Below are positions 6,448-15,429 of a stretch of DNA of 64,000 nt, one piece after another. How positions within the stretch are numbered: position 1 is the first letter of the stretch; every line of letters starts with the position of its first letter. The notes under the pieces were generated by a model. That model did not search any database and was not told the origin of the DNA. It worked only from the letters and a program-made list of their open reading frames with translations. The stretch spans positions 1-64,000 of the forward strand of contig DASZOV010000127.1 in the NCBI GenBank assembly GCA_035550595.1, read 5' to 3'. This stretch comes from CALFMR01 sp035550595 (lineage in GTDB: Bacteria; Acidobacteriota; Vicinamibacteria; Vicinamibacterales; SCN-69-37). Made by a program: the position numbers and the translations under genes.

Positions 6448-9150
6448 CTACTGGTCCGATCGCAGCGCGACGAGCGGATCCACCCTCGATGCGCGGCGTG
6501 CCGGAAGATACGTCGCGAGCAAGGTGACGGCGCCGATTGCGATCGCGACGGCGACGTAGGTCGTTGGATCCATTCGGCTGACGCCATACAACAGCGCCGA
6601 CATGACCGGCGTCACGAGCATGGAGGCCCCGATCCCTATCGTGGTGCCAATCACCGTCAACGTCAGGCCGTGGCGAAGAAAGAGATCTCGCACGTCGCTC
6701 CCCTGCGCTCCGAGGGCCATGCGGATCCCGACTTCCCGGGTTCGCTCCGTGGCGATGTACGTCACGACGCCGTAAATCCCGACGAACGCCAGCAGCACGG
6801 CGACGACCGCGGCAATGGCCAGCATGACCATGGCGAATGACGTCTGGGCCATCGATCGGGCTTCGAGCTCGCCGAGCGTCCGAAGGTTCGCCAGCGGGAC
6901 GTTCGGATTCATGGCCCAGACCGCCTGCTGCAGCTCACGCAAAAAGCCAGGCGCGCCCACGCGGCTCGAGCGCACGAGGTAGGTCATCGTGCGAGTGACG
7001 TCCTGGCGGTCGGCCATCGGAACATAGACGAGCGCCGGGGCCTCGTGATTCAGGCCGTCGGCGCGAACGTCGCCGACGACGCCGACGATTTCCTGCCACG
7101 GTCCTTGCGCGAACAATCCCATCCGCTTGCCGATCGCATCCGATGGCGCGTCCCAGTACTCCCGCGCCAGGTTTTCGGAAATGACGATGACGGACTTGGA
7201 TTGGCGGATATCCGCCCAGTCGAGCGCGCGCCCGGCCACTACTGGATTACCCAGTACCTGAAAATATCCGGGACCAATCGACCAGATGGAGCGGACGGGC
7301 GGCAGCGCGGCCGGCGTCCGTCCTTCGACATAGACGGGCGCCTTGCCCGCGCGGCCATCCAGCCTGATCCAACCAAGACCGACGGCCGCGACGCCCGGCA
7401 CTTGCGTCAGGTGATCGGCGATCGCTTCGTACGTCTGAGCGACTTGCCGACGATCCGGAACGAGCGCCGGCGACAGGGCGACGTCGAACGTCTGCACTTC
7501 CGCGGGTTCGGTGAACCCCGGCTGCACGTGTCGCATCGCTGTGAAAGTGCGCGCCATCAGTCCCGCGATAATGAGCAACACCACGCTGAGTGCAATCTGC
7601 GCGACGACCAGCGCGTTCCGCACGCGATGCCGACCGGGTGCATCGGTCGCGGACCGGCCGCTCTCTCTCAACACGGCAACGTCGAAGACACGAAGTTTCG
7701 AGACCGGCATGAGGCCGAACAGCAGACTCGTGACGATTGACGTCGCGAGTGTGACGAGCAGCACGACCGCGTCGAGGCCAATGTCGCCCGCGCGCGGCAG
7801 CGCGACGGGCGCCAGACTTCGCAGTACGCCAATGCCGACCTGTGCGATGAGGACGCCACCCACGCCACCGGCCAGACCGAGCAGCAGGCTCTCCGACAAG
7901 AGTTCTGCGGCCATGCGAGCGCGGCTGGCGCCAAGTGCCGCACGGACCGCGAACTCACGCTGACGCCGGTCGGCGCGCACGAGCAGCAGGTTGCCCACGT
8001 TCGTCCACGCCATCAGCAGCACGACCACAACGGCTCCGAGGAGGAGCCACAACGGGCGACACATCTGTCCGACCGCTGCCTCAGAGAGTGGCCGGACGTT
8101 CGGCGCCAGACCGACCGCGTCCCACATCTTCTGCGTGAGACCGGGCATCAGCGGAAACTGCCTGGCGATGAGCGGAATCATGCGCGCGATATCCGCATTG
8201 GCCTGCGCCAACGTGACGCCTGGCTTCAGCCGCGCGATGCCGTTCAGGGGGAGCGGTCCGGTGACCGCCACGGCTCGATCGAGTCGCAAGGGCAGGACGA
8301 CCCGTGGATCGGTGTCGAGCAGGCGAAACGACGCCGGGAGTACGCCAACGATCTCGTACGGGACGTCGTCAATGACGAGCGATCGCCCGATGACGACATC
8401 TGACGTGCCGAACGCGCGATCACGATAGGCGTGCGTCAGCACGGCGCGTCGTGGCGAGTCCGGCGTGTCGTCCTCGGTCTGAAGGAGACGACCTTGTTCG
8501 GGGCGTACGCCGAGTAACGACAGCAGGCTGCTCGTGACCCGCAGCGCTTGCACCTGTTCGGGCTCGCCGTTTCGCATGATGGAGACGTCGTCGACCGCCC
8601 AGAGGCCAAGGTCCTGGAACACGCGACCGTGGTCGCGATACGTGAAGTAGGTGGCGGCGCTCTGGCGGTCGGTCTGACTGGCCGGCGTGACGTGGTAAAG
8701 CGCCACGAGCTCGTCGGGCCGATCGAACGGAAGCGGCTTCAAGAGCACGCCATAAACGACGCTGAAGATCGCCGTCGTGGCGCCGATGCCGAGCGCGAGG
8801 GTGGCCACGGCTGCCACGGTGAAGCCCGGCTGCGCGACCAGACGACGGGCGGCATGACGCACGTCTTGCCACAGGCCGGCCAGCGCGCGCCCGACCGGCA
8901 TGCCGGTCACGGTCTGCGCCGACGTCTGCGCCTGTTTGAGCGGTGCGAGCCTGGCTGCCAGCACGTCGCGTTCGCGCCACTCGGCCAGCACCACCTTCGC
9001 GGCCTCGTCCTCGTCCGTGCCGCTTGCCACGATCTCACGCCAGCGATCGTCAAGATGCTGCGAGAGCTCCTCGACGATCTCGCGCTCGCGCGCCGGCGAG
9101 AGCCGCAAGGACGACAATCGCGCACGGATTTCCCGGCCCCAGTCGACCAT
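6448..9150 (-). CDS. ADOP-type FtsX/MacB-like permease, 900 aa
   Basis: Same architecture as the 898-residue permease. A helical prefix domain lies at residues 18-70 (EREIVEELSQHLDDRWREI), the first membrane helix near 110-130 (TLALGIGATTAIFSV), then two MacB-like periplasmic domains each followed by FtsX helices, and the typical end RVDPLVALRSD. No ATPase partner is visible. The start has a good Shine-Dalgarno, GGAGG, 5 nt before the ATG. A 32-codon ORF in place of the expected PadR gene ends one base upstream. Substrate unknown; exporter or envelope-stress roles are typical guesses for the superfamily. Confidence 0.9.
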   Translation of the reverse strand: MVDWGREIRARLSSLRLSPAREREIVEELSQHLDDRWREIVASGTDEDEAAKVVLAEWRERDVLAARLAPLKQAQTSAQTVTGMPVGRALAGLWQDVRHAARRLVAQPGFTVAAVATLALGIGATTAIFSVVYGVLLKPLPFDRPDELVALYHVTPASQTDRQSAATYFTYRDHGRVFQDLGLWAVDDVSIMRNGEPEQVQALRVTSSLLSLLGVRPEQGRLLQTEDDTPDSPRRAVLTHAYRDRAFGTSDVVIGRSLVIDDVPYEIVGVLPASFRLLDTDPRVVLPLRLDRAVAVTGPLPLNGIARLKPGVTLAQANADIARMIPLIARQFPLMPGLTQKMWDAVGLAPNVRPLSEAAVGQMCRPLWLLLGAVVVVLLMAWTNVGNLLLVRADRRQREFAVRAALGASRARMAAELLSESLLLGLAGGVGGVLIAQVGIGVLRSLAPVALPRAGDIGLDAVVLLVTLATSIVTSLLFGLMPVSKLRVFDVAVLRESGRSATDAPGRHRVRNALVVAQIALSVVLLIIAGLMARTFTAMRHVQPGFTEPAEVQTFDVALSPALVPDRRQVAQTYEAIADHLTQVPGVAAVGLGWIRLDGRAGKAPVYVEGRTPAALPPVRSIWSIGPGYFQVLGNPVVAGRALDWADIRQSKSVIVISENLAREYWDAPSDAIGKRMGLFAQGPWQEIVGVVGDVRADGLNHEAPALVYVPMADRQDVTRTMTYLVRSSRVGAPGFLRELQQAVWAMNPNVPLANLRTLGELEARSMAQTSFAMVMLAIAAVVAVLLAFVGIYGVVTYIATERTREVGIRMALGAQGSDVRDLFLRHGLTLTVIGTTIGIGASMLVTPVMSALLYGVSRMDPTTYVAVAIAIGAVTLLATYLPARRASRVDPLVALRSDQ

Positions 9151-9151
9151 G

Positions 9152-9250
9152 TCAGCCTCCGGTCACGAGCCCGACTGCCTCGACGAATGCCGCCCACGTC
9201 TGCGCCTGCTTCGGCGTGCGGCCGAGCGGGCGGGCGTCTATATCTGTCAT
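9152..9250 (-). CDS. Possible 32-residue leader ORF or truncated regulator
   Basis: An ATG at 9250 opens a 32-codon frame (starting MTDIDARPLGRTPKQ) that ends one base before the start of the 900-residue permease and contains that gene's GGAGG. I do not recognise it. It sits where the PadR gene normally lies, but its residues do not resemble PadR. It may be a translationally coupled leader peptide, a relic, or chance. Confidence 0.3.
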   Translation of the reverse strand: MTDIDARPLGRTPKQAQTWAAFVEAVGLVTGG

Positions 9251-9259
9251 TGACAGATA
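9241..9259. promoter_or_regulatory. Perfect 9-bp palindrome (candidate operator)
   Basis: TATCTGTCA-T-TGACAGATA, two perfect 9-bp arms around one base, located about 95 bp upstream of the permease start and overlapping the start of the 32-codon ORF. It lies in an AT-richer patch between divergent genes, as expected for a repressor site. The binding protein is unknown; a PadR or GntR type would fit. Confidence 0.5.
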
Positions 9260-9336
9260 GTATGTAGACAGTGCTGAGGTGTCAACGGCGTGGTCGGGCC
9301 TTGCCCCCCACTCCTCCGCTGGTGGACAATCCGCCC

Positions 9337-10671
9337 ATGCCCCACCAGTACGTGAGTCGCGTCGTCGATCTACTGCCAGCCGACATCAATCAGATCCACG
9401 ACATGGCGGTCGACGACGCGCGGCGACGCGTGCAGAGTGGCGATGCGACGGCCGTGCGCGCGATCGATGGCTCGTTCGCGCTCGTCGCGACCGAAGGCAT
9501 CACCGTGCGAATGGCGCGGTCGCTCGATCGGCCGATGCGGTACTTCCTCGCGAAGCGGCACGAAGGCCCGGCGCTGTACGTCGCCGATCGCATCGATACC
9601 TTGCACCAGGCGCTCGAGGCCGACGGCCTCGCCGGACAGTTCCATCCGAGCTACACCCGCATGGTCCCGGCCCACTACGTCGTCGAAATCGCACTCGTCG
9701 GCTGCCCAGATCCGGATCCCATCTACACGCGCTTCTTCACGCCCACGCGCAACGCGCTGCCCTCGTCGCTCGATGAGCTCGGCCAGCGGTACATCGGTGC
9801 GGTCGCCGCGGAAGCCGAAAAATGGCTGCGCGGCATCGAAGCCTCTTCGTCGTCCTCGGAGCCGATTGGCGTCGCCTTCTCCGGCGGCATCGACAGCGGC
9901 GCGGTGTTCCTCGTCGTGTATCACACGATGCTGAAGATGGGCCTGTCACCCGCGCGGCTGAAGGCGTTCGTCTTGAATCTCGGCGGCGGCCCGGATCTCG
10001 ATCAGGCGCGATCGTTTCTCTCGACGCTCGGTCTCTCAATCTTCCTCGAGGAGATCGAGCCCGTATCGGCGCGCCTCGACGTCGGCGAGACGCTGCAGGT
10101 CCTCGAGGATTACAAGCCACTTGACGTCGAGTGCGCGGCGATGGGGCTGGAGCTCTGCCGCGGCATTCGCGCGCGTTACCGGGATTGGCGCCATCTGGCC
10201 GACGGCGACGGCGGCGACGAAAACTTGAAGGACTATCCCATCGAAGAGAACGCCGAGCTGACCATCCGCAGCGTCGTCGACAACCTGATGCTGTATCACG
10301 AGGGATGGGGTGTCGGCCGCATCAAGCACTCGTTGACGTACAGCGGTGGACTCAGCCGGAGTTACGTGCGGACGTACGCGCCACTGCGCCGCTACGGCTT
10401 CGTCGGCTTCAGCCCCTACACGCGGCCGTCGGTCGTCGAAGTCGCCGAAGGCATTCCCTTCGCGACGCTGACGGACTACGACGTCCCGACGCTCTACGCG
10501 CTCAAGGGCGAGATCGTCCGTCGCGGCGTCAAGGCCGTCACCGGCCTCGACATGCCCGTGTTCCCGAAGCGCCGCTTTCAACACGGTGCGCTGCCAGCCG
10601 ACGCGATGCGCAGCCGGCTCGGCGGCGACGAGCGCGCTTATCGGCGCGCCTTCCACAATCTCTACGCTTGA
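9337..10671 (+). CDS. Asparagine-synthetase-like PP-loop enzyme
   Basis: The 444-residue product resembles AsnB-type enzymes. The PP-loop SGGIDS at residues 182-187 binds ATP, and LADGDGGDE near 285 corresponds to the GDGADE motif of the synthetase site. The N-terminal 130 residues look like the glutaminase domain (VRAIDGSFALV, LYVADRID) but the catalytic Cys at position 2 is absent, so it probably does not use glutamine. The family activates a carboxylate as an acyl-AMP and joins it to an amine; lactam and lasso cyclases are relatives. ATG at 9337 removes a poorly conserved extension. It leads a tight operon with a radical SAM and a flavin enzyme. Confidence 0.8.
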   Translation: MPHQYVSRVVDLLPADINQIHDMAVDDARRRVQSGDATAVRAIDGSFALVATEGITVRMARSLDRPMRYFLAKRHEGPALYVADRIDTLHQALEADGLAGQFHPSYTRMVPAHYVVEIALVGCPDPDPIYTRFFTPTRNALPSSLDELGQRYIGAVAAEAEKWLRGIEASSSSSEPIGVAFSGGIDSGAVFLVVYHTMLKMGLSPARLKAFVLNLGGGPDLDQARSFLSTLGLSIFLEEIEPVSARLDVGETLQVLEDYKPLDVECAAMGLELCRGIRARYRDWRHLADGDGGDENLKDYPIEENAELTIRSVVDNLMLYHEGWGVGRIKHSLTYSGGLSRSYVRTYAPLRRYGFVGFSPYTRPSVVEVAEGIPFATLTDYDVPTLYALKGEIVRRGVKAVTGLDMPVFPKRRFQHGALPADAMRSRLGGDERAYRRAFHNLYA

Positions 10672-10679
10672 GGCTGGCC

Positions 10680-11699
10680 ATGGAGGCCTATCCCGCCGGC
10701 GCGGCCGCGCGCGATCGGTTCGTCATCGAACGGCGGCCGCCGCGAGCCGTGCACGATCCCTGGCGCGCACAAGGTCTGCACGTCGAAGCCGAGCGGACCA
10801 TCAATGGCACCATCGCGCGCACGGCCACGGTCTTTCTCACCGGTCGGGAGTGTCCGTGGCGCTGCGTGATGTGCGACCTGTGGCAATACACGATCGATGG
10901 AGACACGCCACCGGGCGCGATTCCCGCGCAGCTCGCCGCCGCTCGGGCGGAACTCGACACGCTCGGTGAACGTCCCTCGCAGATCAAGCTCTACAACGCC
11001 GGCAGCTTCTTCGATTCGCGCGCGGTACCGATACGCGACTATCCCGAGATCGCGCGCGTCCTTCCCGACGTCGATCGCATCATCGTCGAATCGCATCCGG
11101 CCCTCGTCGGCCCGCGCACGCATGCGTTTCAAGCCGTGCTGGCCGAGGAGGCGGTGGCTTGCGGTCGCAGACGACCGCCCGCCCTTGAGGTGGCGATGGG
11201 CCTCGAGACCGCGCACCCGACCGCGCTCGATCAGATCAACAAGCGGCTGACGGTCGACGGTTTCGTCCGCGCGGCCGGCCGGCTTCGGCAGTACGGGGCG
11301 GCGTTGCGCGTGTTCCTGCTCGTATCGCCGCCATTCGTGCCGCGCGACGAACAGGACGTCTGGCTGCTCCACTCGATCGACGTCACGATCGCGAGTGGAG
11401 CCACGGCGATCTCGCTCATTCCCACGCGCGCGGGCAACGGCGCGCTCGAAGCCTTGGCCACCGAGGGCCTCTTCATCGAGCCGACACTCGCCGACCTCGA
11501 GCGGAGCGTAACCGCGGCGCTCGGACACGTCCGCTCACACGGCTCGAACCTGCGCGTCTTCGCCGACCTCTGGAATCTCGACCGCTTCGCGTCTTGTCCA
11601 CACTGCGTGGATGCACGGCGCGCGCGGTTGGCTTCAATGAATCTCGAACAGCGCATCCATCCGCCCGTGGCGTGCGCTCACTGCGACATGGCCTCATGA
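10680..11699 (+). CDS. Radical SAM protein, RaSEA/TIGR01210-like
   Basis: The 339-residue product has the [4Fe-4S]/SAM motif C58-x3-C62-x2-C65 (ECPWRCVMC), then KLYNAGSFFDSRAVP, IVESHPAL, VAMGLETAHP and FLLVSPPFVP. This series matches the TIGR01210 family, known in archaea as RaSEA, the radical SAM partner of archaeosine synthase. Two C-terminal CxxC pairs (CPHC, CAHC) could bind zinc. ATG at 10680 is 8 nt after the preceding gene; the 4-nt ATGA overlap with the next gene shows coupling. A tRNA-modification role is unlikely in this context; a small-molecule or peptide substrate is my inference. Confidence 0.78.
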   Translation: MEAYPAGAAARDRFVIERRPPRAVHDPWRAQGLHVEAERTINGTIARTATVFLTGRECPWRCVMCDLWQYTIDGDTPPGAIPAQLAAARAELDTLGERPSQIKLYNAGSFFDSRAVPIRDYPEIARVLPDVDRIIVESHPALVGPRTHAFQAVLAEEAVACGRRRPPALEVAMGLETAHPTALDQINKRLTVDGFVRAAGRLRQYGAALRVFLLVSPPFVPRDEQDVWLLHSIDVTIASGATAISLIPTRAGNGALEALATEGLFIEPTLADLERSVTAALGHVRSHGSNLRVFADLWNLDRFASCPHCVDARRARLASMNLEQRIHPPVACAHCDMAS

Positions 11700-13291
11700 C
11701 CATCGTCGAGTCGCCGACTCGCCTCGACGTCGACATCGCTATCGTCGGCTCCGGCTTCTCCGGCGCCATCGCGGCGCTCGCGCTTCGTCAACGCGGCCGA
11801 CGGGTCGCGCTCATCGAACGCGGTCGTCATCCCCGTTTCGCCATCGGCGAATCGACAACGCCGCTGACGAACCTACTGCTCGAAGAACTGGCAGATCGAT
11901 ACGATCTGCCACGCCTTCGGGCGTTCTCGAAGTGGGGCACGTGGCAACACGCGCATCCGCACGTCGCGTGCGGCCTCAAGCGCGGCTTCACGTTTCTCTT
12001 TCACGAACTCGACGTGCCGTTCGCCGATGACGACAGCCATGCGCGACAACTGGCCGTCGCGGCCAGCCCCCACGACGACGTCGCGGACACGCACTGGTAT
12101 CGGCCGGACTTCGACCTCGCGCTCGTGCGCGACGCCGAAGCGGCCGGCGCGATCTATCTCGACGAGACGCACCTCGACGGAGTCCGCGACGATGGCGAGC
12201 GGATGACGCTGACGGGCACGCGCAGCGGACGAGCCGTCACGATCGCCGCGGATTTCGTCATTGACGCGAGCGGCCCGCGCGGGTTCCTGTCACGTGCGCT
12301 TGGACTCGCCGCGAGTCCACTCCCGTTGCTGCCGCCGACGCAGGCGCTCTACACGCACTTCGCTGACGTCGAGCACTGGGACGTCGTCGCGCCGCCTGAC
12401 GCCGAGCCGCCGTATCCACTCGACTCGGCCGCGCTCCATCACGTCTTTCCCGGCGGCTGGATCTGGATCCTGCGCTTCAACAACGGCGTGACGAGCGCCG
12501 GTGCGGCGCTGACCGATTCCCTGGCCGCTGAAATTGTCGCGGCCGACGGCGCTCACGCGTGGGACCGACTCCTCGATCGCCTGCCGTCGGTTCGCGCACA
12601 GTTCGCGGACGCCCGGCCGCTCCTGCCGTTCGTCCATGCGCCACGTCTCGCGTATCGTTGCAGCCGCGTCGTCGGCGAACGATGGGCTTTACTACCTTCG
12701 GCCGCTGGCGTCGTCGATCCGCTGCTCTCGACGGGATTTCCGTTGACACTTCTGGGCGTCGCGCGCCTCCTCGACATTCTCGAGACGACGACGCCTGGCG
12801 ATGAACGACGCGCCGCGCTCGCCAACTACGCGCAGCAGACACACGACGAACTGGACGTGACCGCCTCGCTCGTCGGCGCACTTTACGCGAGCATGGACGA
12901 TCCGCCGCTCTTCAAGCGGCTCACACTGCTGTATTTCGCTGCGGCGAGTTACAGCGAGGCCGCGCGCCGGTTGGGACGGCCGCAGCTCGCGCCGGGCTTC
13001 TTGCTGCACGCGCACCCAAGATTCGGTCCGGAGCTTCGAGCCTGCGCGGCGGCGGCGCTCGACATATCGCGAGGCACGGCGAGCACGAGGACCGCGCTCT
13101 TCGAGCGTATCGATCGCGCGATCGAGCCCTTCGATACGGCTGGGCTCCTCGATCGCACGCGCCGGGACTGGTATCCGGTGCTCGCATCTGATCTCATCGC
13201 GAATGCCGCGAAGCTCGAAGCCTCGACGGAAGAAGTCGAACGGCTCCTCGAACGCTGCGGACTCACACCGAATCCGGTCCCCCGGGTCTAA
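11696..13291 (+). CDS. Flavin-dependent halogenase-like protein
   Basis: The 531-residue FAD protein has the dinucleotide fold GSGFSG at residues 18-23, GESTTP at 51-56 (a hallmark of tryptophan/phenol halogenases and relatives), a Lys at 95 in GLKRGFTF that matches the K-x-G-x-x-F of phenolic halogenases, and GGWIWILRF at the place of the WxWxIP motif. IP is replaced by IL, so true halogenation is not assured; an FAD monooxygenase or dehydrogenase role is possible. It overlaps the radical SAM gene by ATGA and closes the operon before a large hairpin. Confidence 0.75.
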   Translation: MTIVESPTRLDVDIAIVGSGFSGAIAALALRQRGRRVALIERGRHPRFAIGESTTPLTNLLLEELADRYDLPRLRAFSKWGTWQHAHPHVACGLKRGFTFLFHELDVPFADDDSHARQLAVAASPHDDVADTHWYRPDFDLALVRDAEAAGAIYLDETHLDGVRDDGERMTLTGTRSGRAVTIAADFVIDASGPRGFLSRALGLAASPLPLLPPTQALYTHFADVEHWDVVAPPDAEPPYPLDSAALHHVFPGGWIWILRFNNGVTSAGAALTDSLAAEIVAADGAHAWDRLLDRLPSVRAQFADARPLLPFVHAPRLAYRCSRVVGERWALLPSAAGVVDPLLSTGFPLTLLGVARLLDILETTTPGDERRAALANYAQQTHDELDVTASLVGALYASMDDPPLFKRLTLLYFAAASYSEAARRLGRPQLAPGFLLHAHPRFGPELRACAAAALDISRGTASTRTALFERIDRAIEPFDTAGLLDRTRRDWYPVLASDLIANAAKLEASTEEVERLLERCGLTPNPVPRV

Positions 13292-13349
13292 AGACCCAGG
13301 GCTCCACAATCCCTCTGTGGAGCCCTGGGCCTTCAGGCCCCGGGGGACC
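13276..13349. terminator. Two-tier hairpin between convergent genes
   Basis: Outer arms GGTCCCCCGGG (13276-13286) and CCCGGGGGACC (13339-13349) are perfect 11-bp complements. Inner arms CCCAGGGCTCCACA (13295-13308) and TGTGGAGCCCTGGG (13316-13329) are perfect 14-bp complements around a 7-nt loop. The structure overlaps the last codons of the flavoprotein gene and faces a minus-strand gene, so it probably works as a bidirectional terminator. There is no T-run. Confidence 0.65.
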
Positions 13350-13362
13350 CAGAACCAGGAAC

Positions 13363-13398
13363 CCACTTCTGGCTTCTGGCTTCGAACTTCTAACTTCG
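13363..13398. repeat. Degenerate GAACTTC-type heptamer repeat
   Basis: CTTCTGGCTTCTGGCTTCGAA followed by CTTCTAACTTCG: several 7-nt units related to the GAACTTC repeat seen clearly at 25196-25256 and 51763-51831. It lies in the convergent spacer and overlaps the last codons of the next minus-strand gene. Confidence 0.45.
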
Positions 13399-13923
13399 TC
13401 TCCGTCGCAGCAGCAGCTTCACCCACAAGAACCCGGCGAGCGCGAACGGCAGGACATACAGCGCCAACAACCAGCGCGCAGGACGTAAGTCGTAGGTCGC
13501 CCGCACGTCGGACTCGAGCGTCACTGGTCCGAGTGGTCCCGCGATGGCGACGTGGACGTGGTACGGTCCCTCGTGATCGAGCAGCAGCACCGCGTACTGG
13601 TGCGAGGCGTCCTGCAACAGGCTCGATTGCTCGGTCAGCTCCGCCCCCTGACGATCGGTCGGCTTCAGCGTGAGCTCCGAGGTCGTACCGGCAGGCACCA
13701 CTTCTTCGCCGCCTTTCCGGTACATCGTCACCCAGAACTTGCCGGCCTTGGTGCCGTCGTCGGTCGTGTCCGGATCGGTCCAGACCGACACGGAGTAGTT
13801 GCCGATCGCCTGATTGGAAATGATCGGATACGGCGGGCCGGAGTGCGCCTCGGCCGCTCGCGCCATGCCGAGCACGAGCGCGACCGTTCCCGCCATCACG
13901 AGCCTTCTCGTCCACACGCTCAT
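13390..13923 (-). CDS. Secreted membrane-anchored protein of redox locus
   Basis: The 177-residue product has an N-terminal signal peptide (RLVMAGTVALVLGMARAAEA), an extracytoplasmic beta-rich domain starting HSGPPYPIISNQAIGNYSVS, and one C-terminal membrane helix (LLALYVLPFALAGFLWVKLL) followed by RRRR. It loosely resembles FixH/YtkA-type domains. Its ATG overlaps the stop of the polyferredoxin gene by 4 nt, so the two are made together, and it may accompany that protein in the membrane. Function unknown. Confidence 0.7.
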   Translation of the reverse strand: MSVWTRRLVMAGTVALVLGMARAAEAHSGPPYPIISNQAIGNYSVSVWTDPDTTDDGTKAGKFWVTMYRKGGEEVVPAGTTSELTLKPTDRQGAELTEQSSLLQDASHQYAVLLLDHEGPYHVHVAIAGPLGPVTLESDVRATYDLRPARWLLALYVLPFALAGFLWVKLLLRRRRS

Positions 13924-15386
13924 CCACCGAACCCCACGCCGCGCATCTCCATGGGCTGGAACAGGACCCAAATGGCCGCCACGGTAATGATGGCGATCGC
14001 GATCGCCCACGGGATCGTCGCACGCACCGCGCGGCTCGGGTGATCGTGCAGCGAGATGAGATGCGCGACGCCCATCGATCCCACGGCGCCGAAGACCGCG
14101 AAGCCGAGTTGGATCGGAAACACCTTGCCCGGCCGCATGCCGGCCCATCGCCAGAGTGGCTCGCCGAACATTGGCCAGCCGACGAGATCGATCACCGCGC
14201 TCTGCGTGACCGGCACGACCGTGAGCGCGCCCGTGAGCAGGTGAAAGGCGTAGTGGGCCGTCCACAGACAGACACCGAGCGGCACGAGCGCGTAGACGTA
14301 CCGCGCCGTGATGCGCCACGGCGATCGCTCGTCCGCGGCGACGATGCGCGTGGCCACGGCCGTGCCGCCAACCACGACGAGTGGCGCGACGACGATCACG
14401 GCGACGAACAGAATGCCGAGCACCACCGCTTCCGGCGCGCCGCCCGTCATCGTCGTCAGCCACTGCTCGACGCGATAGACCGGCGTGATCATGCCGAACG
14501 CGTTCATCACGGCGCCGAAAACGAAGAGCAGCACGAGGACGACGAGGTCCGGCCGATCCGCCAGCCGGCCAATCGCGGATCGTCGATTCGCGTCGGCCAG
14601 CTCGACGCCCGGCGCGCGCGTGCCAAGCGCAACGTTGTCGTGCGGACACGCCTGCACGCAGTCGAGGCAGAACGTGCAGTCGAGATTGCCGACCTTCGCC
14701 GGCAGAAACAGCCCCAACTCGCAGCCGCGTTGCACGACCGGCGTCGAGCGTCCACCAGGGCGATGACCGCTCACGCAGTCCGCCGTGTGACACGACCGGC
14801 ACGTGTCCGCTCTCCGTACTTGGACTTCGAGCGGCGACACGGTCGACGTCAGGAAGTTGAACTGGCCGATCGGACAGACGTGCTTGCAGAAGCTCGCGCC
14901 GGTGAACACGAGATCGACGCCCATCGCGACGACGAAATACGCGAGGACGAGATATGCCGTGCCTCGCGGCAGCGACCACAGATCGAACAGCTCGTAGGTG
15001 AAGAGCACGGCCGCGAAGAGCACGATGGCGATCCACTTGCCGCCGAGCCGCTTCGGCCAGTGCCGCGTGGGCACGTGCAGCCGCCGCGCCCAGTCGCGCA
15101 CGCGAATAATCGGACAGCCCGTACAGAACAGATTGCCGGCCGCGAGCAGCGCGGCGACGAGCAAGCCGCGGTAATGGACCCAGGTCAGGACCGTGGCGAG
15201 ATTGGCGGACGCGATCTCCGGGCCGATGAATCCGTGGATGACGATGACGACGGCGACCGCGAGGAGCACGAGTTGCAGCGTCGTGCGGAAGTGCCGCCAC
15301 CGCAGGAGCGGGCCGACCACGGGCCAGCGCAGGACATCGGTGCCCTGAAACGTACCGTGAGAGGGAGAAGCTGGAGGTGTCGTCAC
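13920..15386 (-). CDS. NapH/NosR-like 4Fe-4S membrane polyferredoxin
   Basis: The 488-residue protein has about ten membrane helices and iron-sulfur motifs of the NapH/NosR/CcoG group: CTGCP near residue 90, CKHVCP near 167, a CRSCHTADC cysteine cluster and a full ferredoxin motif C-x2-C-x2-C-x3-CP (CTFCLDCVQACP). It should move electrons from the membrane to a periplasmic acceptor. Histidines in several C-terminal helices could bind heme or quinone. It is followed by a coupled secreted protein and preceded by YtkA-like lipoprotein and RnfD-like genes, so it is the electron-transfer core of this locus. Confidence 0.85.
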   Translation of the reverse strand: MTTPPASPSHGTFQGTDVLRWPVVGPLLRWRHFRTTLQLVLLAVAVVIVIHGFIGPEIASANLATVLTWVHYRGLLVAALLAAGNLFCTGCPIIRVRDWARRLHVPTRHWPKRLGGKWIAIVLFAAVLFTYELFDLWSLPRGTAYLVLAYFVVAMGVDLVFTGASFCKHVCPIGQFNFLTSTVSPLEVQVRRADTCRSCHTADCVSGHRPGGRSTPVVQRGCELGLFLPAKVGNLDCTFCLDCVQACPHDNVALGTRAPGVELADANRRSAIGRLADRPDLVVLVLLFVFGAVMNAFGMITPVYRVEQWLTTMTGGAPEAVVLGILFVAVIVVAPLVVVGGTAVATRIVAADERSPWRITARYVYALVPLGVCLWTAHYAFHLLTGALTVVPVTQSAVIDLVGWPMFGEPLWRWAGMRPGKVFPIQLGFAVFGAVGSMGVAHLISLHDHPSRAVRATIPWAIAIAIITVAAIWVLFQPMEMRGVGFGG

Positions 15387-15429
15387 GGATTCACGGACGG
15401 CTCGCGCCGCCCACCCGCCAGACTGTACG

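Noticed and set aside
10131..10679. Upstream extension of the radical SAM gene
   Set aside because: It overlaps the AsnB-like gene out of frame and is Arg-rich; the ATG at 10680 starts a domain-consistent protein.
13390..15300. A 636-codon minus-strand frame covering two genes
   Set aside because: Only its last 177 codons are coding; the rest is an Arg-rich shadow of the polyferredoxin gene in another frame.
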